Assembly: GCA_016744925.1 (NCBI GenBank)
Contig: JADGDJ010000003.1
Coordinates: 1-32,592, forward strand
Direction: 5' to 3'
DNA: 32,592 bases
Origin: Spirochaetaceae bacterium
GTDB lineage: Bacteria; Spirochaetota; Spirochaetia; DSM-2461
In this document: positions 8,491 through 16,673 of the stretch, one piece after another
Numbering within the stretch: position 1 is the first letter of the stretch
How the letters are laid out: each line of letters begins with the position of its first letter
The notes under the pieces: model-generated
Database searches by the model: none
What the model was told of the DNA's origin: nothing
What the model saw: only the letters and a program-made list of their open reading frames with translations
Program-made: the position numbers and the translations under genes

Positions 8491-10182
8491 CTATTCTACT
8501 ACTGTGGCAGAGTTCATTCCCTGGCCTAGTTTGTCAGTAATTAGTTTAATTAAGCCCAATGCAATTAATACAATCACAATTAGAAGTAAACTCATGGCAG
8601 CAGCCTGGGCATATTGGCTGTTGTCAACAAAACCGAGTATCGCAACGGTTATCAGATTCCATTTTCCCGAAACGACGAAGATTATGGCACTGATCGCCGT
8701 CATAGACCGAACAAAACTGTAAACAAGTCCTGAGAAAAATGCCGGGGTTATCATGGGAAGCGTAATCTTTCTGAAGGTTGTACCGCTGTCCGCACCGAGA
8801 TCGATTGATGCTTCTTCTATCGAAGGATCTATCTGTTGAAGCGCGGCCACACCATTACGGATGCCGACGGGCATATTCCTGAAAACGAGCAGAATGATTA
8901 TGATTAATCCCGTACCGGTCAGAGTAAAAGGCATAATGGCCGATGTTGTATTAAAGGCCACAACATATCCGATACCTACGACTGTACCGGGAACGGCAAA
9001 AGTCAGCATCGATGAAAACTCCATCAAATTTTTACCGGGGAAATTCTTTCTAGTTATAAGGTAGGCTATGAACATTCCGAAGAATCCTGTGATAGGAGTA
9101 ACTATGGAAGCGATGATAAGGGAATCAAAGATATACCCCTTTCCGACTCTCCACATCTGCACATAATTATCCAGTGTCAGGGTCGAATCAACTCCCCAGA
9201 GTTTCTGGAATGATCCATAAAAGACCATGCCGTAAAAAAGTAGAACGACTCCGGCAAAAAAGACACAAAGTGAATAAACCGGGAGTTTGATATACCATTC
9301 TAGATTTTTTATTGTGGCTGCAGTCGGTTTTCCTGTTACCGTCACATAAGATTTTTTTGACAGGAAGTATTTCTGAAGATAAAAAGCTGCAACTGTCGGT
9401 ATGAGAAGCAGAATCGCGAGTGTAGCTCCTCTTGGAAGATCATACATTCCTGTTATCTGAAGATACGCCTGTACAGAAAGTACAGAAAAATCGCCTGATA
9501 TAATCATAGGATTTCCAAAGTCCGCCACAGACTGAATGAAGACCAGTAACCATGCACTTACGATTCCCGGTGTTGCCAGTGGAAAAATGACTTTTCGAAA
9601 AACTCTTAAACGGGAAGCGCCCAAATCCATTGCAGCCTCTTCCAATGACGGATCAATAGCACGCAGGACTCCGACCAGAGCCAGAAATGCAGTGGGAGAA
9701 TAAGCGATAACCTCAACGAGAACGAGTCCCTTTAATCCATAAATATTTCCGAACATCCCGCCAAAGACTCCGGATCTTCCAAAAAGAAGAATAGCGGCCA
9801 GAGCGATGACAAAAGGGGGAGAGACTATGGGAAAAGTGGCGATCAATCTGAAGATCTTCTTCCCTTTCATAGGTGTCCTGGTTATGGCATATGAGAATAT
9901 AAAACCGATAAATGTTCCAATAGTCGCCGTAAGGACTCCCAGAATCATACTATTGATAAATGGCTGTATATAATAACTTTTCTTCATGACTTCTATATAA
10001 TTCCCAAACCCTAACTTGCCTTCGAAGGTTAAACTTGTCTTGAAAACCTGAAAGAGGGGGAAAATAACGAAGACGGTCAGCAAGTAAAAAACGATTAATA
10101 TTGATAGAAGTAATACCGGTTCTCTAAGCAGTTTTTTGAAATTAATAACTCTTGACGTATTACCTGATTTTTTTTTATTCAT
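8491..10182 (-). CDS. ABC transporter permease, fused two-domain FbpB/AfuB-type
   Basis: A single 563-residue inner-membrane protein made of two tandem permease (MetI-type) halves with about twelve membrane helices. Each half has its ATPase-contacting EAA loop: L-E-E-A-A-M-D-L-G-A-S near residue 185 and I-E-E-A-S-I-D-L-G-A-D near residue 455. Such duplicated permeases are usual in the Fbp/Afu/ThiP branch, where one polypeptide forms the whole channel. The ATG at 10182 has AAAGGG seven bases upstream. It lies 63 bases after the binding-protein gene, with a hairpin in between. Confidence 0.94.
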   Translation of the reverse strand: MNKKKSGNTSRVINFKKLLREPVLLLSILIVFYLLTVFVIFPLFQVFKTSLTFEGKLGFGNYIEVMKKSYYIQPFINSMILGVLTATIGTFIGFIFSYAITRTPMKGKKIFRLIATFPIVSPPFVIALAAILLFGRSGVFGGMFGNIYGLKGLVLVEVIAYSPTAFLALVGVLRAIDPSLEEAAMDLGASRLRVFRKVIFPLATPGIVSAWLLVFIQSVADFGNPMIISGDFSVLSVQAYLQITGMYDLPRGATLAILLLIPTVAAFYLQKYFLSKKSYVTVTGKPTAATIKNLEWYIKLPVYSLCVFFAGVVLLFYGMVFYGSFQKLWGVDSTLTLDNYVQMWRVGKGYIFDSLIIASIVTPITGFFGMFIAYLITRKNFPGKNLMEFSSMLTFAVPGTVVGIGYVVAFNTTSAIMPFTLTGTGLIIIILLVFRNMPVGIRNGVAALQQIDPSIEEASIDLGADSGTTFRKITLPMITPAFFSGLVYSFVRSMTAISAIIFVVSGKWNLITVAILGFVDNSQYAQAAAMSLLLIVIVLIALGLIKLITDKLGQGMNSATVVE

Positions 10183-10203
10183 GGTGAACCCTTTGTAATG
10201 AAA

Positions 10204-10224
10204 AGGGCACGATAAACGCGCCCT
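10204..10224 (-). terminator. Hairpin between binding protein and permease genes
   Basis: AGGGCACG (10204-10211) and CGCGCCCT (10217-10224) form an 8-bp stem with one G-T pair and a five-base loop; the minus strand continues with TTTT. In binding-protein operons such a hairpin commonly acts as a partial terminator or mRNA-stabilising element, raising the binding protein over the permease. That function is inferred. Confidence 0.55.
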
Positions 10225-10245
10225 AACTTATTTTTTTGTGAAGAA

Positions 10246-11265
10246 TTATTTACCGATTCTATCTCGCCATGCTTTAACATTGGCTTCTTTATTCATTCCA
10301 TGAGTTACAGCATCGTAATCAATCAATTCGATATCTGAAAGCTTGATGGCTCCATCAGCTATTTCAGCGGCAGGATTTACGGGGAGACGGAAATATGCTT
10401 TGAACATATTCTGTGCATTTACCGAGAAACACCAATCGATGAACATTTGAGCTTCTTCCACTTCTTTTGCACCTTTGATCAATGAAACAGCACCGACTTC
10501 ATAACCGGTTCCTTCTTTTGGAAAAGAGAGGACAACCGGATATCCTTTTGCAATACCTTTTGCGAGAATATCATGAGAGAATCCGATCCCTACAGCACAC
10601 TCGGCAAGACCTGCTCTAGCAATACTGGCTGATCCTGATTTAGTATACTGGTGAATATTCACATCGAATTTTTCCCACCAATCCAGTGCATTTTCAAGAC
10701 CTAACATCTGAATTCTTGTTGCCCATGTTGTATAAGCTGTTCCGGAAGTATAGGGATAGGCCATTTCAATCTGGCTGGTATAGACGGGATTGAGAAGATC
10801 TTCCCATGATGCAGGTGCTTCCAGACCATTTGCTTCAAGGAATTCTTTATTTGAAACAAATCCGATGGCGCCTGTATAAAACCCATTCCATGTTCGATCC
10901 TCTGCGTGGAAATTTGCTGCCAGTTCAAAATCAATATTAGGAGTATAGGCTTCAAGAAGACCTTTTGAAGAAGCATTGATGTGAGAGGTATTAGAACCAC
11001 CGAACCAGACACTTCCCTGTGGATTTTCTTTTTCAGCTTCGATTCTTGCAAGAACCTCTCCTGCACTCATTCTGACAAACTCGACTTTTATTCCGGTTTC
11101 CTTCTGAAAGGCGTCTATATAATACTGAGCCTCTTCCGTATCGAGAGCGGCATACACGTGAAGTGTATTGTAAGATTTTTCACCTTCTGATTCCTGTGCC
11201 CCAGTGGCAACCAGAGGAGCCAGAGCTACAATAGTGATCATCAGAGTCAATAACAATTTTTTCAT
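10246..11265 (-). CDS. ABC transporter periplasmic binding protein, Fe/sugar-phosphate (AfuA/FbpA-like) family
   Basis: Secreted solute receptor for the adjacent permease/ATPase, 339 residues from the ATG at 11263-11265. That start is preferred over two upstream TTG codons because AGGAG sits seven bases before it. Residues 1-20 are a signal peptide (M-K-K-L-L-L-T-L-M-I-T-I-V-A-L-A) ending in T-G-A-Q-E-S, a form frequent in spirochaete binding proteins and lacking a lipobox cysteine. The mature part begins L-H-V-Y-A-A-L-D-T-E-E-A and has the SBP family 6-type order (A-F-Q-K-E-T-G-I-K-V-E-F, W-E-D-L-L, P-Y-T-S-G-T-A-Y). I see no clear paired tyrosines of an iron site. Together with the kinase next door this favours a carbohydrate or sugar-phosphate ligand, an inference. 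Confidence 0.88.
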   Translation of the reverse strand: MKKLLLTLMITIVALAPLVATGAQESEGEKSYNTLHVYAALDTEEAQYYIDAFQKETGIKVEFVRMSAGEVLARIEAEKENPQGSVWFGGSNTSHINASSKGLLEAYTPNIDFELAANFHAEDRTWNGFYTGAIGFVSNKEFLEANGLEAPASWEDLLNPVYTSQIEMAYPYTSGTAYTTWATRIQMLGLENALDWWEKFDVNIHQYTKSGSASIARAGLAECAVGIGFSHDILAKGIAKGYPVVLSFPKEGTGYEVGAVSLIKGAKEVEEAQMFIDWCFSVNAQNMFKAYFRLPVNPAAEIADGAIKLSDIELIDYDAVTHGMNKEANVKAWRDRIGK

Positions 11266-11295
11266 CAACAATCTCCTTTTTTATATGTTCTATTC

Positions 11296-11325
11296 ATAAT
11301 AAGACCGGTATTTTTCAGCCGTCAA
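11296..11325 (-). promoter_or_regulatory. Promoter of the transporter-kinase-chemoreceptor operon
   Basis: On the minus strand TTGACG (11320-11325) and TATTAT (11296-11301) are 18 bases apart, each matching five of six consensus bases. The -10 box lies 30 bases before the binding-protein start codon. The region is shared with the divergent histidine kinase gene, so a regulator bound here could affect both. Confidence 0.55.
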
Positions 11326-11355
11326 TTACAAGCTTTGCAAAGATTCCCACTTATT

Positions 11356-11391
11356 TTTACAGGAGGATAATATATGAGATATATTGGATAA
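11356..11391 (+). promoter_or_regulatory. Possible promoter and five-codon leader ORF before the histidine kinase
   Basis: TTTACA (11356-11361) and TATATT (11380-11385), 18 bases apart, make a plausible rightward promoter. The same stretch contains a perfect ribosome binding site AGGAGG (11361-11366) seven bases before an ATG at 11374 that opens only M-R-Y-I-G and stops at 11391. The two readings conflict: if the promoter is real, the start-stop unit would not be transcribed. The kinase's own ATG at 11426 has only a weak ribosome binding site. Confidence 0.3.
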
Positions 11392-11425
11392 TATTTGAGA
11401 AAGACTGCCACGGAAATATGATATA

Positions 11426-13099
11426 ATGCCTCTCATGGACTCTAATATTTCCCTGAAAAAACAAATGCAGATTCGATTTACCATTCTAATGGTTTTAATC
11501 TTTTTTATATTAATATCGGTTTTTACCGCCTATCTGGGAAAAATCCTTATAAAAAAAACAACTGATTACACAGGGAAAATTGTCAACTCCATAAGCGGAG
11601 AAGTGGATCTTCATCTCATGAGAATCAATGACCTTCTCACTGTAGCCGCGGACAATTCTCTGTTCTCCAATGCATCCGAGCGATCGAAAGCCGATTATGC
11701 CTGGAGAGCTGTTGATTTTCTCCACACGCTGATTCTCGATCATCCGGAAATTCAGGATGTAATTTTACTGAATAAAGTCGGATATGCGGTAATCGGAACG
11801 GGAAAAGCGATACACCAGGAATACAACTTTTATCAACAGCCATGGGTTTACATTAGCAGTGGTACAGAAAAGAGGTCCTATTTCCTCGATCCCCATAATG
11901 AAAATTACTACCTCAAAGGAGGAGGGGAAAGAGACGTTGTATCCATATTGTTCCCCCTGCCCGACCAGGACAGCCAAAGCAGTTCCCAAGCGGCCCTTCT
12001 CTGCAATGTGAATAGTTTCGAACTGGAACAATTGACCAGGGATTTGATCCCTGTAAAAAACAGTCGAATTACCATTTATGATAAATTCGGCATATCACTA
12101 TTTCCCCGTGAAAAAAACCGCCCCTCAGGAAAAATGATTACAGTCAGTGCCGAATCCCCACTCACAGGCTGGAACCTGGTTGCCAGTATTCCCCAGATAG
12201 AAATTATCAATGATATCCGCACTCTTTTCTATCTATTTATCATTATTCTGATTACAGCAGTTATTGTCACAATAATAACAGCCAGCAGAATCTCAATGAA
12301 GATTTCCCAGCCCATTGAGACTATGGCGGCTAAAATGGGTGAGATCGGAAAGGGAAATTTTACTCTCAGTCTTTTCGATTCCCGTGCGACTACAGAGATA
12401 TCATCGCTGGGAAAAGAGATCGATACAATGATCAGCCGCATCACAGAATACCAGCAGAGAATCGGAGAAACGCAATTATTTGCTCTTCAGGAACAGATCA
12501 ACCCCCATTTCCTCTTTAATACTCTGCAGACAATTCAATCACTCACCGTTCAAAATCAGCAGAGAGATATACGGAGAGTGACAACCCTTCTGGGAGAAAT
12601 TCTCAGGTACAGCATGTATAATTCCTGGGAACTTGTTCCACTGATCAGTGAGTTCTCCTATGTTGAAAAATACCTGGAGATTCAATCATACCGTTTTCCA
12701 GGACAATTCACCTATAGCATTGACTGTCCTGAAGATCTTAATACAGGGGGGATCCTTAAATTGCTGGTCCAGCCTATTGTGGAAAACTCAATCAATCACG
12801 GATTCAATGGATTGGCAAACAGGCACATTGCCATGTCTGTACACAGGGAAGAAAGCGGAATGGTCATAATAATTGCTGACAACGGTCGTGGTATAAATCA
12901 AAAAGAACTGGACAATATAAAGGCAAAATTGCAAAATATAACAACAAAAAACAGCCATGCCATAGGCATGCAGAACGTCCATGAACGGATAATTTTAAAA
13001 TTCGGACGATATTACGGTCTCGAAATTCAATCATCCGAGAATAATGGCTGCAGTGTTCTTATGCATCTTCCCATTTGTAAACCCGGAGATAATGAATGA
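11426..13099 (+). CDS. Sensor histidine kinase, YesM/LytS family
   Basis: A 557-residue membrane sensor. Membrane helix 1 is at about residues 17-38, an extracytoplasmic domain of some 220 residues follows, and helix 2 is at about 264-287. Then come HAMP, the His_kinase (PF06580) phosphoacceptor I-N-P-H-F-L-F-N with His361, and an HATPase domain with N-box Q-P-I-V-E-N-S-I-N-H and G-box A-D-N-G-R-G-I. The response regulator starts inside its stop (four-base ATGA overlap), so they are a coupled pair. Such kinases often pair with AraC-type regulators to control nearby sugar transporters. It is divergent from the transporter operon and is best compared with HptS of Staphylococcus aureus, which senses hexose phosphate with a binding protein. 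An alternative ATG at 11435 would shorten it by three residues. Confidence 0.93.
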   Translation: MPLMDSNISLKKQMQIRFTILMVLIFFILISVFTAYLGKILIKKTTDYTGKIVNSISGEVDLHLMRINDLLTVAADNSLFSNASERSKADYAWRAVDFLHTLILDHPEIQDVILLNKVGYAVIGTGKAIHQEYNFYQQPWVYISSGTEKRSYFLDPHNENYYLKGGGERDVVSILFPLPDQDSQSSSQAALLCNVNSFELEQLTRDLIPVKNSRITIYDKFGISLFPREKNRPSGKMITVSAESPLTGWNLVASIPQIEIINDIRTLFYLFIIILITAVIVTIITASRISMKISQPIETMAAKMGEIGKGNFTLSLFDSRATTEISSLGKEIDTMISRITEYQQRIGETQLFALQEQINPHFLFNTLQTIQSLTVQNQQRDIRRVTTLLGEILRYSMYNSWELVPLISEFSYVEKYLEIQSYRFPGQFTYSIDCPEDLNTGGILKLLVQPIVENSINHGFNGLANRHIAMSVHREESGMVIIIADNGRGINQKELDNIKAKLQNITTKNSHAIGMQNVHERIILKFGRYYGLEIQSSENNGCSVLMHLPICKPGDNE

Positions 13100-14649
13100 A
13101 AATCCTTTTTGTCGATGATGAGCCTCTCACCTTAAAATATCTCGAAAACATTCTGGATTGGAAATCTTTGAATATTGAGATTATGGGATCAGCATTAAAT
13201 GGAAATGATGCTCTAGAGTTCATTAGCAAAGAGGTTCCAGACATATTGATAACCGATATAAGAATGCCTGTACTCGATGGAATATCTCTCATCGAGTCAA
13301 TACGCTCACATTCAGACTTATGCAGAATAGTCGTTTTGAGCGCATACAGTGATTTTGAATATGCGAGAAGGGTCTTCAGCAGTGGAATTAGCGGATATCT
13401 TGTAAAACCTGTTGATGAGGATAAGCTTCTCGATCTTATAATACAAATAATTGCCGATCTGAGAACTGATGCAAAGAAGTACGAAAAAGAAAAATTCAGT
13501 CAGAATATGGCTGCGGAAACTCTTCTTTGGGAGCAGATCACGAAACCGGAAACTGATGAGCTTGTTTATGAAAAATTCAGAAAACTGAATAGAACTCCTA
13601 TTTTCTCCCAATTCCAATTGCTCTCTATAACTCTTGCCAATCAGGAACTGACAAGGGAATCTGTTATCGCCTGCCTCATTCATTCAAACAGTCTGCAGAG
13701 CGATTTCGGCTATTATCTAATTCGATCGGGTGTCTGCAATTGGCTGCTGCTACTGGAAAAAACAGTGGGATCAAAACACGTGGCTCTGATCAGAGAGGAA
13801 TTTCATAAGAACCTGGATTCATCGGCATTTTTAACTGTAAGTGGAACACATCACTCTCCATCACAATTATCCAAGGCTTTCAACGAGGTTCAATACCTCA
13901 ATTCACTCCGATTTTATGCGACAAATTCTTCCTATATTTTCTACCGCGAACGATCAGAAAACGAGGAGTGCGAAGAAATTAAACTCAATGATGAGATTGA
14001 GATCTATTTTTCTAAAATAAAAGAACAGGATTTACAGGTTTTAAATATCTATATATGTGATTTAAATGAAAAACTCATAAGAAAATATGAATCGGATATC
14101 AGAGGTTATCAAAATTTCTGGACCCTTTTGGTAATCCTCATACGGACCTGGCTGAATAAAATGAAAAGTCAGATCCAGATTCCCCGGAAACTGCAATATT
14201 TTGATAGTAAAACTTTTATTTCATGCAAATCCTCTACTGAAATACTGATTTTTTTCGAAGAGCTCAACAAAGAGATTCTGATGACTCCTGTTTCTGTTTC
14301 CGGCGATGCTATATTCTCTCCCATAAAAAATGTAAAGGAATATATCCACAGTCATTATGAAGAAAAGCTGACTCTCGAAGGTATTGCCTCTCACTTTGCC
14401 ATGAGCAAAAATTATCTCTGTAGAGTATTTAAAGACTCAGCAGGATGTACATTGTGGGATTACCTGACGATGATCCGTATAGAACATGCAAAAGGACTCC
14501 TGGAAAAATCCCCCATGGGAACAGGAGAGATAGCTCTCGCTGTGGGATACGACAATCAAGGATATTTCTCCAGCGTATTTAAGAAAAAAACAGGGATTTC
14601 TCCCAAACAATATAGAGATGAGATTAGTAATAAAGTACTTTATCCTTAA
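13096..14649 (+). CDS. Response regulator with AraC-type DNA-binding domain, YesN/HptR family
   Basis: A 517-residue cytoplasmic transcription factor. Residues 1-122 are a receiver domain with the acidic pair D7-D8, phosphoacceptor Asp54 (L-I-T-D-I-R-M-P) and conserved K104-P105 in Y-L-V-K-P. A long, poorly conserved linker of about 290 residues follows. Residues from about 412 form the AraC double helix-turn-helix (V-K-E-Y-I-H-S-H-Y, L-T-L-E-G-I-A, S-K-N-Y-L-C-R-V-F-K, then I-A-L-A-V-G-Y-D-N-Q-G-Y-F-S-S-V-F-K-K). It likely activates the divergent transporter operon and perhaps the convergent sensor genes when phosphorylated by the kinase encoded just before it. Its last 26 bases overlap the 3' end of the opposing binding-protein-like gene. 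Confidence 0.93.
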   Translation: MKILFVDDEPLTLKYLENILDWKSLNIEIMGSALNGNDALEFISKEVPDILITDIRMPVLDGISLIESIRSHSDLCRIVVLSAYSDFEYARRVFSSGISGYLVKPVDEDKLLDLIIQIIADLRTDAKKYEKEKFSQNMAAETLLWEQITKPETDELVYEKFRKLNRTPIFSQFQLLSITLANQELTRESVIACLIHSNSLQSDFGYYLIRSGVCNWLLLLEKTVGSKHVALIREEFHKNLDSSAFLTVSGTHHSPSQLSKAFNEVQYLNSLRFYATNSSYIFYRERSENEECEEIKLNDEIEIYFSKIKEQDLQVLNIYICDLNEKLIRKYESDIRGYQNFWTLLVILIRTWLNKMKSQIQIPRKLQYFDSKTFISCKSSTEILIFFEELNKEILMTPVSVSGDAIFSPIKNVKEYIHSHYEEKLTLEGIASHFAMSKNYLCRVFKDSAGCTLWDYLTMIRIEHAKGLLEKSPMGTGEIALAVGYDNQGYFSSVFKKKTGISPKQYRDEISNKVLYP

Positions 14650-15682
14650 AGGTTTCAATAATTCGTTTATATAAAATGGCATCGGGCGGAGTCAGCAAGG
14701 GATAAATCCGGTCCCAATAACCTGATTCTGCTGGTTGTATCTGCATTTCTATGAACTCATGAATCCCGTTAGATTCTCTGACAGAAAGCATATTTTCCAT
14801 AGTGACAACAGATTTTTCACTCTTCAAAAACTGTGAGAATAATAGAGCCGCATCCCTGTGAGGAGCATTTTCCGGTATAACCATACCATAATGATCCGAT
14901 AGAGATCCAAATTCCGGAATATACATTTTTGCGCTAAGTGGGATCTGTCCTGTTTTAAGTGCATCCAGGATCTGATGTTCCTGAATAGGAATCAACTGAA
15001 GCTTACCCGATGAGAATAAACGGAGAGAATCATAATCGGAACTGGTCAACAGTATAAATTCCCGGGTTGCCCGAAACCACTGCCATACAGATTCCCATTC
15101 AACGGAGTTTTGAATATCCGAATGAATCTCCTTAAAAAAACTGTGAAATACGGAATAGAGAAAACTGAATCCCCCCTCACCGTTGACTGCTGTAAATCCG
15201 AATTTTCCAGGATTTTCCCGTATCCAGAGATTGAACTCATCCCATGAGACAGGAGGATTCACCAGAATCGAAGAATCATATAAAAAACCCGTAACAGTGC
15301 TGTATAAAGGGATATAAGCTGTTGAAATATCTTTGATAATCCCGGCCTGATTCAACTGCTGCAACTGATAAGATGAGTTTACAATTAAACCATCGATGGA
15401 ACCTGTCTGGTTTTCACTTTCAGAGATCGATTTCCTAATATACACATCTTCGTTACAGACAATAATGCGCACAGGGATCTGATAGAGCACCTCAAACGCC
15501 TCAGCCATATTTCTGTAAAAATGATCTTCCGTTCCCGTATATAAAATAAGTTCTTCCGGATTAATAATGCTCTGATCATCTGATCCTTTTCCTATCTGAA
15601 TAAAAAAAACACCCATGAGAAGGCAGAGAATCAGTATAAAAACCTGTCCTGTACGGATCAAAAAAATTCTGTCCCTGAACAT
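14624..15682 (-). CDS. Membrane-anchored solute-binding-protein-like sensor (HptA-like)
   Basis: 352 residues from the ATG at 15682, which shares one base with the stop of the preceding isomerase gene (TGATG); a TTG one codon earlier is possible. Residues about 11-32 are strongly hydrophobic (V-F-I-L-I-L-C-L-L-M-G-V-F-F) with no lipobox, so the protein is exported and probably tethered. The rest follows the family-6 binding-protein pattern: L-I-L-Y-T-G-T-E-D-H-F-Y near residue 45, A-F-E-V-L-Y-Q-I-P-V-R-I, W-D-E-F-N, and Y-G-M-V-I-P-E-N-A-P-H near residue 270. There is no permease with it and it lies beside a YesM/YesN pair. The simplest reading is a ligand-presenting subunit for that kinase, as HptA is for HptS. 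That role is inference; the fold assignment is moderately sure. Confidence 0.7.
   Translation of the reverse strand: MFRDRIFLIRTGQVFILILCLLMGVFFIQIGKGSDDQSIINPEELILYTGTEDHFYRNMAEAFEVLYQIPVRIIVCNEDVYIRKSISESENQTGSIDGLIVNSSYQLQQLNQAGIIKDISTAYIPLYSTVTGFLYDSSILVNPPVSWDEFNLWIRENPGKFGFTAVNGEGGFSFLYSVFHSFFKEIHSDIQNSVEWESVWQWFRATREFILLTSSDYDSLRLFSSGKLQLIPIQEHQILDALKTGQIPLSAKMYIPEFGSLSDHYGMVIPENAPHRDAALLFSQFLKSEKSVVTMENMLSVRESNGIHEFIEMQIQPAESGYWDRIYPLLTPPDAILYKRIIETFKDKVLYY
14630..14643. repeat. 14-bp perfect palindrome at convergent gene ends
   Basis: ATAAAGTACTTTAT is a perfect palindrome inside the 26-base overlap of the response regulator and the opposing sensor gene. Because it is read in the same register on both strands, both proteins end in the same tetrapeptide K-V-L-Y plus one residue (P or Y). 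Confidence 0.85.
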
Positions 15683-16542
15683 CAATCAGAGCATAACCTT
15701 TGCTGCTCCGCCAGTTCAAAAATTCTGGAATAGCTATTTTTCAGAGTATCCGATGAGTGCTGAAGGTCATCGGCGCTCTTCATCTCCAGACAGACTGGAA
15801 AGCTCCAATTATCTCTAATCATCGACGATAAAAGTGAATCGAGTTTTAATATTCCTGTTCCTAGATCGCTATGACTGTCAAACATTCCCAGGTTGTCATG
15901 AAGGTGTGTCATCAATACCTTCTCCTGCCCCAGTTCCCTGATCATAAATGAAGGATCACTGCTGAAATACAAACCGTGTCCAAAATCCACAGTATAAAAG
16001 AGGTTAACGATGATCTGAGATCTGATCTCTTTCATCTCTCCATGATGATTGGCGTGTTTGAGCCAGAACCGCTCATAGGCGTTACCGTTTTCAAGACAAA
16101 GGGCCACTCCCCTCTCTTTTCCATACTCGGCCAATTCTTTCAGACTTTTCAGATTCGATGCTACCGATTGCTCCCAGTTCTCCCGGGTGTATTCAGCCGG
16201 AGCAATCTGCCCCCCGTGAATGGTCGCCGAAGGGGCGCCGACCTTGGCGGCATAATCAAGAGATCTCTTTAATTCATCTACTGACTGAATCCTGAAAGCT
16301 TCATCTGTTGAACCGATATTTATTCCGGCAAAAGGGGTGTGTATGGAAATACCAACACCAGTGTCGTCTAAAGCCCTGCGAATGATATTCGTATTTGATG
16401 ATTCTCCCCGGCCGATCAGTGACTTGTCGTATTTATACTCGATCCACTTGAGTCCCAAACGATCGATTTCTTTTATAAAATCGATAAGGTCACCGGAAAA
16501 CTCATAATAGCAAACAGCCCCGAATAAGGGATAATTTTTCAT
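15682..16542 (-). CDS. Sugar phosphate isomerase/epimerase-type TIM-barrel protein
   Basis: A 286-residue protein of the xylose isomerase-like/AP endonuclease 2 superfamily, which usually isomerises or epimerises sugars, ketoses or their phosphates with a divalent metal. Visible features are S-I-H-T-P-F-A-G near residue 67, T-I-H-G-G near 106, C-L-E-N-G-N near 149 (metal Glu), V-D-F-G-H-G near 187, H-L-H-D-N near 213 and L-E-M-K-S near 249 (second metal Glu). ATG follows AGGAG by six bases and a very good promoter lies at 16564-16592. It is the first gene of a two-gene unit with the sensor-like binding protein, so it may process the compound sensed. The exact reaction cannot be told; it is not IolE or IolI by the motifs I can see. 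Confidence 0.85.
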   Translation of the reverse strand: MKNYPLFGAVCYYEFSGDLIDFIKEIDRLGLKWIEYKYDKSLIGRGESSNTNIIRRALDDTGVGISIHTPFAGINIGSTDEAFRIQSVDELKRSLDYAAKVGAPSATIHGGQIAPAEYTRENWEQSVASNLKSLKELAEYGKERGVALCLENGNAYERFWLKHANHHGEMKEIRSQIIVNLFYTVDFGHGLYFSSDPSFMIRELGQEKVLMTHLHDNLGMFDSHSDLGTGILKLDSLLSSMIRDNWSFPVCLEMKSADDLQHSSDTLKNSYSRIFELAEQQRLCSD

Positions 16543-16563
16543 TATGTACTCCTATGCAGCTTC

Positions 16564-16592
16564 ATTATAAATGTCTCTCCGGTGAGAGTCAA
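16564..16592 (-). promoter_or_regulatory. Strong sigma-70 promoter of the isomerase-sensor genes
   Basis: On the minus strand TTGACT (16587-16592) and a perfect TATAAT (16564-16569) are separated by 17 bases, 22 bases before the ATG. The spacer contains a small hyphenated palindrome CTCTC-N4-GAGAG (16575-16588), which could be a repressor site or chance. Confidence 0.75.
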
Positions 16593-16602
16593 TTTCAAAA
16601 GA

Positions 16603-16646
16603 TATCAGCATAGGAGCTTAATTTAACAAAAGATAATATGCTGATA
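16603..16646. repeat. 9-bp inverted repeat upstream of the isomerase-sensor promoter
   Basis: TATCAGCAT (16603-16611) is repeated exactly inverted as ATGCTGATA (16638-16646) with 26 bases between. It lies 11 bases upstream of the -35 box and 28 bases before the end of the phosphodiesterase gene, so it could be an activator site for the isomerase genes or a terminator for the upstream operon. It lacks a T-run right after the stem on the minus strand. Confidence 0.5.
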
Positions 16647-16673
16647 AAAGAGGGTAATATTTTGCATAGGGAG

